Source: Butyrivibrio hungatei NK4A153 (GTDB lineage Bacteria; Bacillota; Clostridia; Lachnospirales; Lachnospiraceae). Taken from it: a stretch of DNA of 64,000 nt. The stretch lies in the NCBI RefSeq assembly GCF_000424465.1, contig NZ_AUJY01000008.1:1-64000 (forward strand), read 5' to 3'. Made by a program: the position numbers and the translations under genes. Under the pieces are notes generated by a model, which searched no databases, had not been told where the DNA came from, and saw only the letters and a program-made list of their open reading frames with translations. Positions 17,317-26,649 of this stretch are shown piece after piece (positions within the stretch are counted from its first letter, which is position 1; each line of letters opens with the position of its first letter).

Positions 17317-17401
17317 AATCTTAAATAACTATAAAATCAATTGAACACAATTTTTTTTAGTTATATAATACTTGATTGAAGATTACAACAGGAGAGAGAC
17401 T

Positions 17402-19147
17402 ATGATAAAAACGTTAGGTAAAGAACTAAAAGAATATAAGCTCGTATCCGTTTTGACGCCGCTTTGTATGATCGGTGAAGTTGCGGCGGAGATGATCATC
17501 CCAAAGCTTATGGGAAAGATTGTCGACAACGGTATATACGGAGAGAACATGGCGTATATTTTCAGAGTGGGCATTATGATGCTTTTGATCGCTCTGTTTG
17601 GACTCGCTGCGGGACTTGGAGGAGCGTATTACGGATCGAAGGCGTCCACAGGTCTTGCAAAGAACCTCAGAAAGGCTATGTTCGATAATATTCAGACTTT
17701 TTCTTTTTCCAATATAGACAAATTCTCTACATCGGGCCTTGTAACAAGGCTTACAACCGATGTCACCAATATTCAGAATGCATATATGATGCTTCTCAGA
17801 ATGGCAATGAGAGCGCCGGCGACTGTTATTGGCGCGATGATCATGTCATTTATGATCAACCCCAAGCTTGCTACGATCTATCTCGTGGCTGTAGGTGTTC
17901 TTGCCGCGTTCATGGCTATTATCATGAGTAAGGCGACTGTTTATTTCAAAGAAGTTTTTGAAAAATATGATGAACTCAATGAGAGTGTTCAGGAGAATGT
18001 TTCCGCGATCAGAGTGGTAAAGGCTTATGTTCGTGAGGACTATGAGAATGATAAGTTCAAAAAAGCTGCCGGAAACATTTACAACATGTTTGTAAGAGCT
18101 GAGATGAACGTTATTAAGATGGGACCTATGATGACGGCTACCGTTTATGTGTGCATCCTTCTGATAAGCTGGGTCGGCGCGCACATGATCGTTGCGGGAA
18201 GCCTTACAACAGGTGAACTCATGGGACTTTTGGCTTATTGCATGAATATCCTTATGAGTATGATGTTCCTTGCAATTATCTTTGTTATGCTCACTATGGC
18301 ACAGGCAAGCGGAAAGCGTATCGCAGAAGTTTTGGAAGAGACACCCGATATCACAAATAAGCCAAACGTGATCACAGCAGTTCCCGATGGAAGCATCAGT
18401 TTTGAGCATGTAATTTTTGCATACAATACGACTTCGGAAGAGCCTGTTTTAAAAGACATCAATATTGATATCAAGTCAGGTGAAACAATCGGAATTATCG
18501 GTGGAACAGGATCTGCCAAGTCTTCTTTGGTTAACCTTATCAGCAGACTTTATGATGTAACTGAAGGTGCCGTTAAGGTAGGTGGAATCGACGTAAGAGA
18601 TTATGATATGGAGACACTCAGGGATCAGGTTTCCGTGGTGCTTCAAAAGAATGTTCTTTTCTCCGGAACTATAATAGAAAACCTCAGATGGGGCGATAAG
18701 AACGCGACAAAAGAGGATTGCATAAGAGCCTGCAAGATGGCTTGTGCAGATGAATTTATTGAGAGAATGCCCGATGGATATGACACATATATAGAGCAGG
18801 GCGGTGCCAATGTATCAGGCGGTCAGAGACAGAGACTTTGTATTGCAAGAGCGCTTCTTAAAAAGCCCAAGATACTTATTCTCGACGATTCAACAAGTGC
18901 GGTTGATACCGCTACGGATGCCAAGATCAGAAAGGCGTTCGCAGAGGAAATACCCGGAACTACCAAGCTTATCATTGCACAGAGAATCGCGTCCGTTCAG
19001 GAATGCGACAGGATAATCGTCATGGATGACGGTCAGATCAGCGGTTTTGGAACACACAAAGAGCTTCTTGAGAATAACACTATTTACAGAGAAGTATACG
19101 AATCGCAGACCGGTGGTGCAAATGCGGACTTTGATAAGCAGGCTTAA
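17402..19147 (+). CDS. Heterodimeric ABC exporter, subunit with degenerate ATPase site
   Basis: 581 residues from the ATG at 17402 (AGGAGAGAG just upstream; the TTG at 17372 is too early). Six membrane helices (about 5-320), then a nucleotide-binding domain with Walker A GGTGSAKSS, signature VSGGQRQR, Walker B LILDDSTSAVD and IIAQRIAS at the switch. The catalytic Glu after Walker B is Asp and the switch His is Gln, so this site is probably non-hydrolytic, as in one half of heterodimeric exporters such as TmrAB or BmrCD. The partner gene follows after 12 nt. Substrate unknown: drug, lipid or peptide. Confidence 0.9.
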   Translation: MIKTLGKELKEYKLVSVLTPLCMIGEVAAEMIIPKLMGKIVDNGIYGENMAYIFRVGIMMLLIALFGLAAGLGGAYYGSKASTGLAKNLRKAMFDNIQTFSFSNIDKFSTSGLVTRLTTDVTNIQNAYMMLLRMAMRAPATVIGAMIMSFMINPKLATIYLVAVGVLAAFMAIIMSKATVYFKEVFEKYDELNESVQENVSAIRVVKAYVREDYENDKFKKAAGNIYNMFVRAEMNVIKMGPMMTATVYVCILLISWVGAHMIVAGSLTTGELMGLLAYCMNILMSMMFLAIIFVMLTMAQASGKRIAEVLEETPDITNKPNVITAVPDGSISFEHVIFAYNTTSEEPVLKDINIDIKSGETIGIIGGTGSAKSSLVNLISRLYDVTEGAVKVGGIDVRDYDMETLRDQVSVVLQKNVLFSGTIIENLRWGDKNATKEDCIRACKMACADEFIERMPDGYDTYIEQGGANVSGGQRQRLCIARALLKKPKILILDDSTSAVDTATDAKIRKAFAEEIPGTTKLIIAQRIASVQECDRIIVMDDGQISGFGTHKELLENNTIYREVYESQTGGANADFDKQA

Positions 19148-19159
19148 GGAGGATTCATT

Positions 19160-21100
19160 ATGGCAGAAGAAGCAAAAGAGATAAAAGTAGGGCCGGGCGG
19201 CGGTAACAGACGCGGCATGCCAAAGCCTAAGATTGAAAATCCCGGAGCTCTTTTTAAAAGGCTCATGGGTTATGTGTTTAGATATTATCCTGTGCACATG
19301 GTTACTGTTTTGGTGTGCATACTTATAACGGTTGCCTCAAATATTCAGGGAACATTTTTTACAAAAAGTCTTATTGACTCGTATATACAGCCAATGCTCG
19401 ACAGCGGAAGCAATGATTTCGGGCCGCTTCTTGGTGCTATAGGAAGAGTTGCGATTTTCTATGCTCTCGGTGCATTGTCGGCATACGTTCAGTCAAGAGT
19501 AATGGTATATATCAATCAGGGAACGCTCAGAAGACTTCGTGAGGAGCTTTTTACCCATATGGAAAGCCTTCCCATCAAGTATTTTGATACAAATGCGCAC
19601 GGCGATATCATGTCAATTTATACAAACGATATCGACACGCTCAGACAGATGATAAGCCAGAGTATTCCCCAGCTTATCAACAGCGGAATTACGATTGTCA
19701 GCGTGCTTGTTTCAATGTTTATTCTTAGTATACCGCTTACTTTTGTGACTCTTGCTATGGTCGGAGTTATGCTTTTTTGCTCAGCTATGGCTACCAAGGC
19801 TTCGGGAAAAAACTTTGTGGAGCAGCAAAAGAACCTCGGTGCGCTTAACGGTTACATTGAAGAGATGATGACGGGACAGAAGGTGGTTAAGGTATTTAAT
19901 CACGAGTCTGAGAGTATTGTGAAGTTTGATGAGCTTAATGAAGCTCTTTGCAGCAGTGCATTTAAGGCTAATGCTTTTTCGGGATCTCTTGGTCCTATAA
20001 ACGCACAGCTTGGAAATACAAGTTATGTTATCTGTGCGATGGTCGGTGGTGCGATAGCTCTTTCTGATAATATTGCCGTAGGCTTTACAGTTGGTGCGCT
20101 TGCATCCTTCCTTACATTTAACAGAAATTTCAGTATGCCGATAAACCAAGTCAGCATGCAGCTTAATTCGATAGTTATGGCTCTTGCCGGTGCGGATCGT
20201 ATCTTTAAGCTTCTCGATGCACAGCCTGAGACAGATGACGGCTACGTAATGCTTGTCGATGCGATTGAGGAGAACGGCGAGATAAAAGAGGCCGATCATC
20301 ATACGGGTCACTGGGCTTGGAAGCACTATCACAAGGCTACCGATACGACAACTTACCAGCCGATGGAGGGTGATGTAACTTTCAACGGCGTGGACTTTGG
20401 TTATACGGATGAAAAGATGGTTCTTCATGATATCGTTCTTCATGCAACACCCGGACAGAAGATTGCTTTTGTAGGTTCTACGGGAGCAGGAAAAACCACG
20501 ATAACAAACCTGATCAACAGATTCTATGATATTCAGGACGGTAAGATCAGATATGACAACATCAATATCAATAAGATAAAAAAAGCGGACCTTCGCCGCT
20601 CGCTCGGAATAGTGCTTCAGGATACGCATTTATTTACGGGTACGGTTAAGGACAACATCAGATACGGCAAGCTTAATGCAACTGATGAGGAAGTAATCGC
20701 AGCAGCAAAACTTGCAAATGCACACAGCTTTATCAAGAGGCTTCCCGAGGGTTATGACACTATGCTTACAGGTGATGGAGCCAATCTGTCACAGGGACAG
20801 CGTCAGCTCCTTGCTATTGCAAGAGCAGCTATTGCAGATCCTCCGGTACTTATCCTTGATGAAGCTACATCTTCGATTGATACGAGAACAGAGAAGATTG
20901 TTCAGGACGGTATGGACAGGCTTATGAAGGGCAGAACGACCTTTGTAATTGCACACAGACTTTCAACCGTCAAGAACAGTGATTGCATAATTGTCCTTGA
21001 GCAGGGACGCATCGTAGAGCAGGGTACGCACGACGAACTTATCGCCAAGAAGCAGAGATATTACCAGCTCTATACAGGCATGAAATCGGAGACTGCGTAA
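19160..21100 (+). CDS. Heterodimeric ABC exporter, catalytic subunit
   Basis: 646 residues. A basic Gly-rich start (GPGGGNRRGMPKPKI), six membrane helices (about 40-350), a linker containing HHTGHWAWKHYHK, then a nucleotide-binding domain with Walker A GSTGAGKTT, signature LSQGQRQL, Walker B LILDEATSSID with the catalytic Glu, and IAHRLST with the switch His. It has the intact site that the upstream subunit lacks. The His-rich insert before the ATPase domain is unusual and of unknown role. A strong terminator follows at 21152. Confidence 0.92.
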   Translation: MAEEAKEIKVGPGGGNRRGMPKPKIENPGALFKRLMGYVFRYYPVHMVTVLVCILITVASNIQGTFFTKSLIDSYIQPMLDSGSNDFGPLLGAIGRVAIFYALGALSAYVQSRVMVYINQGTLRRLREELFTHMESLPIKYFDTNAHGDIMSIYTNDIDTLRQMISQSIPQLINSGITIVSVLVSMFILSIPLTFVTLAMVGVMLFCSAMATKASGKNFVEQQKNLGALNGYIEEMMTGQKVVKVFNHESESIVKFDELNEALCSSAFKANAFSGSLGPINAQLGNTSYVICAMVGGAIALSDNIAVGFTVGALASFLTFNRNFSMPINQVSMQLNSIVMALAGADRIFKLLDAQPETDDGYVMLVDAIEENGEIKEADHHTGHWAWKHYHKATDTTTYQPMEGDVTFNGVDFGYTDEKMVLHDIVLHATPGQKIAFVGSTGAGKTTITNLINRFYDIQDGKIRYDNININKIKKADLRRSLGIVLQDTHLFTGTVKDNIRYGKLNATDEEVIAAAKLANAHSFIKRLPEGYDTMLTGDGANLSQGQRQLLAIARAAIADPPVLILDEATSSIDTRTEKIVQDGMDRLMKGRTTFVIAHRLSTVKNSDCIIVLEQGRIVEQGTHDELIAKKQRYYQLYTGMKSETA

Positions 21101-21151
21101 AGTATAGTTAGGCCGAGATTTTGTATATTAGTATAAAAATATTTTCTTGAC

Positions 21152-21209
21152 ATGTAGTCATTGCGTATATTACAATTCGTTTGTGATGCACGCAGTGACT
21201 ACATTTTTT
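21152..21209 (+). terminator. Terminator after the ABC exporter
   Basis: ATGTAGTCA.TGCGT (21152-21166) pairs with ACGCA.TGACTACAT (21190-21204), followed by T residues to 21209. Confidence 0.85.
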
Positions 21210-21219
21210 GTGAGGATTT

Positions 21220-21489
21220 ATGAGAACTGAGAAATATAACATAGAGGGTATTGAAGTCGAAATTGAGATAGCAGACAGAAGCGATGAGGACATAGAGCGT
21301 ACCAGGACTGCGTATGCTTTTAAGGCAATCAGAGAATTCTCGGGAATGAACAGAAAGCAATTTTCGGAGTGGCTTGAAATTCCGTACAGGACGATGCAGG
21401 AGTGGGAACTTGGACGTCGTGTTATGCCGGAATATGTTCTTAAGCTGATTGCATATAAGGTTGCAAATGAGAAGAGGAGACAGTGTTGA
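21220..21489 (+). CDS. Small XRE-like helix-turn-helix protein
   Basis: 89 residues. A short N-terminal strand region (YNIEGIEVEIEIAD) precedes an XRE-type HTH: AFKAIREFSGMNRKQFSEWLEIPYRTMQEWELGRRVMPEYVLKLI, in which FSEWLEIPYRTMQEWE is the DNA-reading part. No catalytic domain. A GTGAGGA site lies 4 nt before the ATG. It sits between an ABC terminator and an Rpn-type gene, with 11 nt to the latter, so the two may be co-transcribed; this looks like the HTH-Cro pattern of small antitoxin-like proteins, but no toxin partner is evident. Confidence 0.7.
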   Translation: MRTEKYNIEGIEVEIEIADRSDEDIERTRTAYAFKAIREFSGMNRKQFSEWLEIPYRTMQEWELGRRVMPEYVLKLIAYKVANEKRRQC

Positions 21490-21500
21490 AGTTTTAAATT

Positions 21501-22457
21501 ATGGGGAAGAAAGATATATTGACTAAACAATATCTTGCACAGGATGATGTTTTTGCCGATGCATTTAATTACTATTTTTTTGACGGGGAAGAGGTAATTA
21601 AGCCTGGAGAGCTAAAAGAGCAGGATGCTGCGGAATTAGCGGCAATTGATAAGATGAATAAAGTGTTTACCAGCCAGAAGATGCGTGATGTTTTAAAAAT
21701 ATGCAATATCAAGCGCAGTAAATATGCAACGATGGTTCTTTTGGGAATAGAAGGGCAGACCAATATTCATTATGCTATGCCGGTAAGGGATTATTTATAT
21801 GATGCACTTAATTATGCTTCTCAGGTTGAGAACATTAGAAAGCAGCATGAAGATAATAAGGATTTATCAGGAGATGAAAGGATATCCGGTTTTTCCAGAG
21901 AAGATCATATCCTTCCGGTTATAACACTTTGTATTTGTTTTGATAAGAAAAAATGGGATGCTCCCAGGTCGCTTTTCGATATGTTTGGGGATATGGATCC
22001 GAGAATTGCCAAATATGTTGATGATTACAGGCTTAATTTAATAACGCCTGATGAGATAGAGGATTTTAAGAAGTTTTCATCAGAACTTGGCAAGGTTATG
22101 GAAATAATACATATTTCAGATGACAGTGAGAAACTGCATGATATAATAATGTCAGGAAGCGATGAATTAAAGGTAAAGACCGTCGAGATGATAAATATGT
22201 TTGCCGGTACCAGAATTTCTACAGATAATGCGAAAGGAGGGCAAGTCATGGTTAGTAAGGCGTGGAAGGAATTGGTTGATGCAGAAAGAGAGATAGGCCG
22301 CGAGGAAGGCTGGGAAGAAGGAATTTCGGAAGGCGGCGATATGCTTGCAAAACTCCTTAAGATTTTAGTGCCAGGTAGTATAGAGTTTGACAAAGCGTTA
22401 AATGCTACAGGTAAAGAGAGGATGAAGCTTTATAAAAAGTATGGCATCTTAGATTAG
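21501..22457 (+). CDS. Rpn family recombination-promoting nuclease / PD-(D/E)XK protein
   Basis: 318 residues. The opening MGKKDILTKQYLAQDDVFADAFNYYFFDGEEVI is typical of the many Rpn/YhgA-like proteins of Lachnospiraceae. The PD-(D/E)XK core appears as FADAFN, then VLLGIEGQTNIHYAMPVR (Glu and Gln of the E-x-Q motif), then YDALNY. The C-terminal part (WKELVDAEREIGREEGWEEGISEGG) is the coiled, repetitive tail typical of the family. The family is linked to recombination-promoting nuclease activity and is abundant in mobile contexts, but no mobile element surrounds it here. A terminator follows at 22478. Confidence 0.8.
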   Translation: MGKKDILTKQYLAQDDVFADAFNYYFFDGEEVIKPGELKEQDAAELAAIDKMNKVFTSQKMRDVLKICNIKRSKYATMVLLGIEGQTNIHYAMPVRDYLYDALNYASQVENIRKQHEDNKDLSGDERISGFSREDHILPVITLCICFDKKKWDAPRSLFDMFGDMDPRIAKYVDDYRLNLITPDEIEDFKKFSSELGKVMEIIHISDDSEKLHDIIMSGSDELKVKTVEMINMFAGTRISTDNAKGGQVMVSKAWKELVDAEREIGREEGWEEGISEGGDMLAKLLKILVPGSIEFDKALNATGKERMKLYKKYGILD

Positions 22458-22477
22458 CTTAATTAGTATGTTATGTG

Positions 22478-22507
22478 GCCGGATAGACAAGCGCTGTCCG
22501 GCTTTTT
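22478..22507 (+). terminator. Terminator after the Rpn gene
   Basis: GCCGGA.AG (from 22478) pairs with CT.TCCGGC (to 22502), then five T (22503-22507). Confidence 0.85.
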
Positions 22508-22538
22508 CTATGATAATAAAAAATAACATGGTGAAGGT

Positions 22539-24422
22539 ATGAGTGACAATTTGAATATAAATAAAAAATATAAAACCCCTGAAGAGGTACTGAAAGTCCT
22601 GTTTGGATACGACACTTTCAGACCGGGGCAGAAAGATATAGTTGATGCAATCTTAGATGGAAGAGATGTTTTTGCTGTTATGCCTACGGGGGCGGGAAAA
22701 TCTTTATGTTATCAGATACCTGCAATGATGTTGGATGGCATAACGTTAGTGGTTTCTCCACTTATCTCTTTGATGCAGGATCAGGTTAATTCTTTGAATG
22801 AAGCGGGAGTTTCGGCTGCATATATTAATAGCTCTCTTTCTGACAGAGATTTATTTGAAACGGTAAAAAAGACCGGAAATGGTGAATTTAAAATCTTATA
22901 TGTTGCGCCTGAACGACTTATGACGGAAGGGTTTATAGAACTTGCAAAGTCTGTAAATATTTCAATGATCACGGTTGATGAAGCACATTGTATATCGCAA
23001 TGGGGGCAGGATTTTAGACCAAGCTACATGAAAATTGTTGAGTTTGTGAAACTTTTGGGCAAGAGGCCTGTTATTAGTGCGTTTACTGCTACAGCGACTG
23101 AGACTGTCAGAGAAGATATTGTGTGTACACTTGGACTAGGTAATCCGTATGTTCTGATTGGTGGATTTGACAGGGAGAATCTTTATTTTCAAGTTGACAA
23201 ACCGAAGAATAAGGAACAGTACATTTTGGATTATATCGCTAATCATCCGAATGAAAGTGGAATAATTTATTGTGCCACAAGAAAGAATGTAGACAGCTTA
23301 TATGAGATATTGGCAGATAAAGGAATCGCGGCAGCAAAATACCACGCAGGGATGAACGCTTCTGAAAGAAAGCAGATGCAGGATGATTTTGTTTTTGATT
23401 ACAAGAGTATTGTTGTAGCTACCAACGCATTTGGTATGGGGATTGATAAGTCGAATGTCAGATTTGTCATTCACTATAATATGCCTCAGAGCATGGAAAA
23501 TTACTATCAAGAGGCGGGGCGTGCAGGAAGAGATGGGCTTGATTCAAAGTGTATTCTTTTGTTTTCACCGCAAGATATTGTTATAAACAGATTTCTGTTA
23601 GAGCACAAAGAAGTGGCAGATATTGATCCGGCAGATCTTGAAACAATCAAGGAACGGGATAATCAAAGATTGCAGGTTATGGAAAGATATTGCTATACAA
23701 CAGGGTGTCTTCGTAATTATATTTTGAAATATTTTGGAGAGAACCACGAAAATCCTTGCGAAGATTGCGGCAACTGCAATCGTGAGTTTGAAACACTTGA
23801 TATGACTGATGCAGCAAAAAAGATAATAAATTGCGTTTATGAAGCAAAAGGAAGATATGGCAGAGGAATTATCATAGATACTGTCCTTGGAGCAAAAACG
23901 GCAAGGTTGAAAGAAGTGGGGGCTACGAACTATAAATCGTACGGAGTGCTTAATTCGATAAACAGAAGTATGTTAATGAGAGTCATCGATCAGCTTGTTT
24001 ATGAAAAATACCTTGTTGTAGGAGATTATCAGGTTTTGAAAATGGGAGATATCAGGAGGCTGAAAGATTCAGCTACCTCAGTTATGGTTAAGATAACAGA
24101 TGAGGACAAGCGTCCTGAAAAAGCGCGCAAAGTAAACAAAAAAGTAGCCGAAAAGAGCTCGCTTACATCCTCAGGATATAAATTGTTTGAAAGACTCAGG
24201 GAGCTAAGGCTTGAAATCTCTCGCGAGGAAAATATGCCTCCGTATATTGTCTTTAATGATAAAACATTAATAGACATGTCAGCCAAGGTTCCGACAACAA
24301 AGGAAGAAATGCTGGAAGTTTCCGGTGTCGGAGAGAATAAATTTAAGAAGTACGGTGATAGATTTTTGAAAGCGATTTCTGAGTGCTGTAAAGAGCTTCC
24401 GGAGCTTATCACGAAAAAATAA
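22539..24422 (+). CDS. recQ: ATP-dependent DNA helicase RecQ
   Basis: 3'-5' superfamily 2 helicase used in recombination and fork repair. 627 residues. FRPGQ (Q motif), Walker A MPTGAGKS (Lys54), DEAHCISQWG (near 148), TATAT, and motif VI QEAGRAGRDG. The zinc site is CYTTGCLRNYIL..CEDCGNC (four Cys). An RQC winged-helix region follows, and the last 65 residues form an HRDC domain (LFERLRELRLEISREENMPPYIVFNDKTL). Length and domain order are normal. The ATG at 22539 has a GTGAAGG site. It stands alone between two terminators. Confidence 0.95.
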   Translation: MSDNLNINKKYKTPEEVLKVLFGYDTFRPGQKDIVDAILDGRDVFAVMPTGAGKSLCYQIPAMMLDGITLVVSPLISLMQDQVNSLNEAGVSAAYINSSLSDRDLFETVKKTGNGEFKILYVAPERLMTEGFIELAKSVNISMITVDEAHCISQWGQDFRPSYMKIVEFVKLLGKRPVISAFTATATETVREDIVCTLGLGNPYVLIGGFDRENLYFQVDKPKNKEQYILDYIANHPNESGIIYCATRKNVDSLYEILADKGIAAAKYHAGMNASERKQMQDDFVFDYKSIVVATNAFGMGIDKSNVRFVIHYNMPQSMENYYQEAGRAGRDGLDSKCILLFSPQDIVINRFLLEHKEVADIDPADLETIKERDNQRLQVMERYCYTTGCLRNYILKYFGENHENPCEDCGNCNREFETLDMTDAAKKIINCVYEAKGRYGRGIIIDTVLGAKTARLKEVGATNYKSYGVLNSINRSMLMRVIDQLVYEKYLVVGDYQVLKMGDIRRLKDSATSVMVKITDEDKRPEKARKVNKKVAEKSSLTSSGYKLFERLRELRLEISREENMPPYIVFNDKTLIDMSAKVPTTKEEMLEVSGVGENKFKKYGDRFLKAISECCKELPELITKK

Positions 24423-24429
24423 ATTATTG

Positions 24430-24465
24430 GGATATGAAAGGCTTGAGCTTTTCATATCCTTTTTT
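24430..24465 (+). terminator. Terminator after recQ
   Basis: GGATATGAAA (24430-24439) pairs with TTTCATATCC (24450-24459) across a 10 nt loop, followed by six T. Confidence 0.92.
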
Positions 24466-24479
24466 GTATCAGAAGTATA

Positions 24480-24540
24480 TTGACAATATGGTCTAATAAT
24501 AGTAGACTACATTTATAAGGTTTACAATTAGTAGACCAAG
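24480..24540 (+). promoter_or_regulatory. Promoter with BlaI-type operator before the first M56 gene
   Basis: TTGACA (24480-24485), a 17 nt spacer and TAGACT (24503-24508) make a promoter. TAGTAGAC is repeated at 24500-24507 and 24530-24537, 30 nt apart, and GTCTA (24491-24495) is inverted against TAGAC. GTAGACTAC (24502-24510) resembles the GTAG/CTAC-rich half-sites of BlaI/MecI operators and covers the -10 box. It is the likely binding site for the BlaI encoded at 26284. Confidence 0.65.
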
Positions 24541-24555
24541 AAGAGGAGGGAATGG

Positions 24556-26133
24556 ATGGAGCAATTATTCATAGGCGTTTTAAACAATGCTATTACGGTA
24601 AGTGCGCTTATCATTGCGATCATCGTAGTCAGAGCTTTTGGGAAAAAGATGCCTAAATGGATTGCATGCATGCTATGGATGACTGTCGCGATAAAATTGG
24701 TTGTTCCCATACAGTTTGAAAGTGTACTTAGTTTGATACCTTCAGGAAAACCGATTCCGACAAACATTTCTATGGAAACAAAACCGCAGATAAGCTCAGG
24801 AATAAGCAGTGTTGACGAGATTGTGAATCCTGTTATCAGTCAGAGCTTTACACCGGAAAAGGCAGTAAGTATCAATCCGATGCAGATTTTTTTCCATACA
24901 GGTGCACTTGCGTGGCTTGTGGGCATGGCAGTAATGCTGATCTATGCTGCGACAACATATATGCTGATAAGGAAAAAAGTCAGCGCATCGGTGAAGATTG
25001 ATTCAAGGGTTTATGAGTGTGATGATATTTCAGATTCATTTATTCTTGGGACAATATCTCCGAAAGTTTATATACCTTCATCGCTGTCTGATGAAGCAAG
25101 AGTGTATATATTAAAGCATGAATTTGCTCATTTAAGCAGGTACGATCACCTATGGAAACCGCTTGGCTTCTTGATCCTATCGGTATATTGGTTTAACCCG
25201 CTATGCTGGATAGCTTATATTCTTCTTTGCAGGGATATAGAGTATGCATGCGATGAAAAAGTAACTAAAAACATTGAGAAGGGCGAGAAAGCTGAATATT
25301 GCAGAGTACTACTTGAAAACAGTATGCAAAGAAATATGATATCGGCTTGCCCGGTGGCATTTGGAGGAACAGACGTGAAAGACAGAATAAAGAATATTGT
25401 AAATTATAAGAAACCGGCTTTTTGGATCACATTGGCATCTATCATGGTGTGCGCTGTGGTGGGTGTGTGTTTTGCAACAAGCAGGAACACAAATACTACA
25501 AGTGAGCAGCAAACAGTAAAACTCGCGCAGGCGCAAGCAGAAAATCAGGAACAGACGCCTAAGAGTGAAAAAAGTGTCTGGACTAGGCTTTATGAAGGAG
25601 ACGAGACAGCAGCCGATCCGAAACTGGAACTGAAAGAAACCACAGATCCTAAAATCATCGACTTTATCAATAAGTTCTATGAAGCCCAAGCAAGCGGTGA
25701 TATAGAAACACTTAAAGGCATGCACAAAGATTTAAGTGAATATAGTGAGCTTAGGACAAAAGCAATGGCAGATCATATCGAAAAATATGATTCGTTTAAT
25801 ATATATAACCAGCCCAGACCTCATGAAGGAACAAATATTGTTTATGTGTTTAATACTGTTAAGTATAAAGAGTATGATAAGCCTATTCCGGAATGTAGTT
25901 GGTTCTATATATATACAGATGAAAATGGTGAATTGCATGTAAACGATAATATAGCTGATGAGGCTACAAAAGAGGAGTGGAAGCATATTGATTTGGCATC
26001 AATGCAGCCTAGTGTGCTCAAAGTATATAAAAAGTATCCTCAGGTTGATAATGATACTTATGAAAAAGTCATTATAAAATTAAATGATGAAGTTGCTGAA
26101 CAGATTAAAGCAGAGGTAAATAAAAATAACTAA
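24556..26133 (+). CDS. BlaR1/MecR1-like M56 membrane metalloprotease (paralogue 1)
   Basis: 525 residues. Three N-terminal helices (about 8-25, 33-55, 110-130), the cytoplasmic zinc-protease loop with H188-E-F-A-H192 and the distal EYACDEKV, a fourth helix (about 290-308), and a C-terminal extracytoplasmic domain of about 200 residues. That domain is not a penicillin-binding sensor; it contains TDPKIIDFINKFYEAQASGDIETLKGM, a stretch like small secreted NTF2-type domains. BlaR1 proteases cleave BlaI when their outer domain senses ligand. GAGGAGGGA precedes the ATG. Two more paralogues follow. Confidence 0.88.
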   Translation: MEQLFIGVLNNAITVSALIIAIIVVRAFGKKMPKWIACMLWMTVAIKLVVPIQFESVLSLIPSGKPIPTNISMETKPQISSGISSVDEIVNPVISQSFTPEKAVSINPMQIFFHTGALAWLVGMAVMLIYAATTYMLIRKKVSASVKIDSRVYECDDISDSFILGTISPKVYIPSSLSDEARVYILKHEFAHLSRYDHLWKPLGFLILSVYWFNPLCWIAYILLCRDIEYACDEKVTKNIEKGEKAEYCRVLLENSMQRNMISACPVAFGGTDVKDRIKNIVNYKKPAFWITLASIMVCAVVGVCFATSRNTNTTSEQQTVKLAQAQAENQEQTPKSEKSVWTRLYEGDETAADPKLELKETTDPKIIDFINKFYEAQASGDIETLKGMHKDLSEYSELRTKAMADHIEKYDSFNIYNQPRPHEGTNIVYVFNTVKYKEYDKPIPECSWFYIYTDENGELHVNDNIADEATKEEWKHIDLASMQPSVLKVYKKYPQVDNDTYEKVIIKLNDEVAEQIKAEVNKNN

Positions 26134-26245
26134 AAACATTATGAAGGGCAAGAAAGCTGTATATTGCAGCTTGTCCGGTGGCATTAGGAGTGATAGACAT
26201 GAAGAAAAGAATTAATAATGTTGTAAATTATAAATTACAAAAATT
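26131..26245 (+). pseudogene. Short remnant of an M56 gene
   Basis: Directly after the 525-residue gene, the DNA repeats the segment that in the paralogues encodes NIEKGEKAEYCR, CPVAFGG and VKDRIKNIVNYK (seen as AAACATTATGAAGGGCAAGA, then TTGTCCGGTGGCATT, GACATGAAGAAAAGAATTAA and TTGTAAATTATAA), with internal deletions and stops. It is a decayed copy of the loop region, evidence of past recombination among the paralogues. Confidence 0.7.
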
Positions 26246-26283
26246 CGAGTGGTCATAAATTTAGATAAGTGACGGAGGTAATG

Positions 26284-26646
26284 ATGGAAGAACTGAGGTT
26301 AGGTGCTGTAGAAAGACAGTTTGCAGATATTATATGGCAAAATGAGCCTATCCCTTCAGGTGAGCTTGTAAAGCTTTGTGAGCAAAAACTGGAGTGGAAA
26401 AAGTCTACCACTTACACAATGTTGAAGCGCTTGTGTGAGCGTGGCATATTCAAAAATGAAAACGGTGTTGTATCATCTGTTCTCACCAAAGAGGAATTTG
26501 GCGCGGCACAAAGCGAAAAGATAATTGAGGATACGTTTGAGGGTTCACTTCCTGCATTCATTGCTGCATTTACTTCACGTAAAAAGCTTTCGGCCGATGA
26601 TGTTGAAGAGATACAGAAGATGATCGACGAGATAAAAGGGGAATAG
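26284..26646 (+). CDS. BlaI/MecI family transcriptional repressor
   Basis: About 120 residues. Winged helix (LGAVERQFADIIWQNEPIPSGELVKLCEQKLEWKKSTTYTMLKRLCERGIFK) with the family's W-K-x-S/T-T-V/T-x-T-x-L-x-R-L core, then a C-terminal dimerisation region ending in EIQKMIDEIKGE. BlaI proteins repress their own promoter until cleaved by the M56 partner. GGAGGT (26274-26279) precedes ATG 26284; ATG 26281 and GTG 26269 are less likely. Only 3 nt separate it from the second M56 gene, the classical blaI-blaR order. It is the only BlaI for three M56 genes here. Confidence 0.9.
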   Translation: MEELRLGAVERQFADIIWQNEPIPSGELVKLCEQKLEWKKSTTYTMLKRLCERGIFKNENGVVSSVLTKEEFGAAQSEKIIEDTFEGSLPAFIAAFTSRKKLSADDVEEIQKMIDEIKGE

Positions 26647-26649
26647 CTT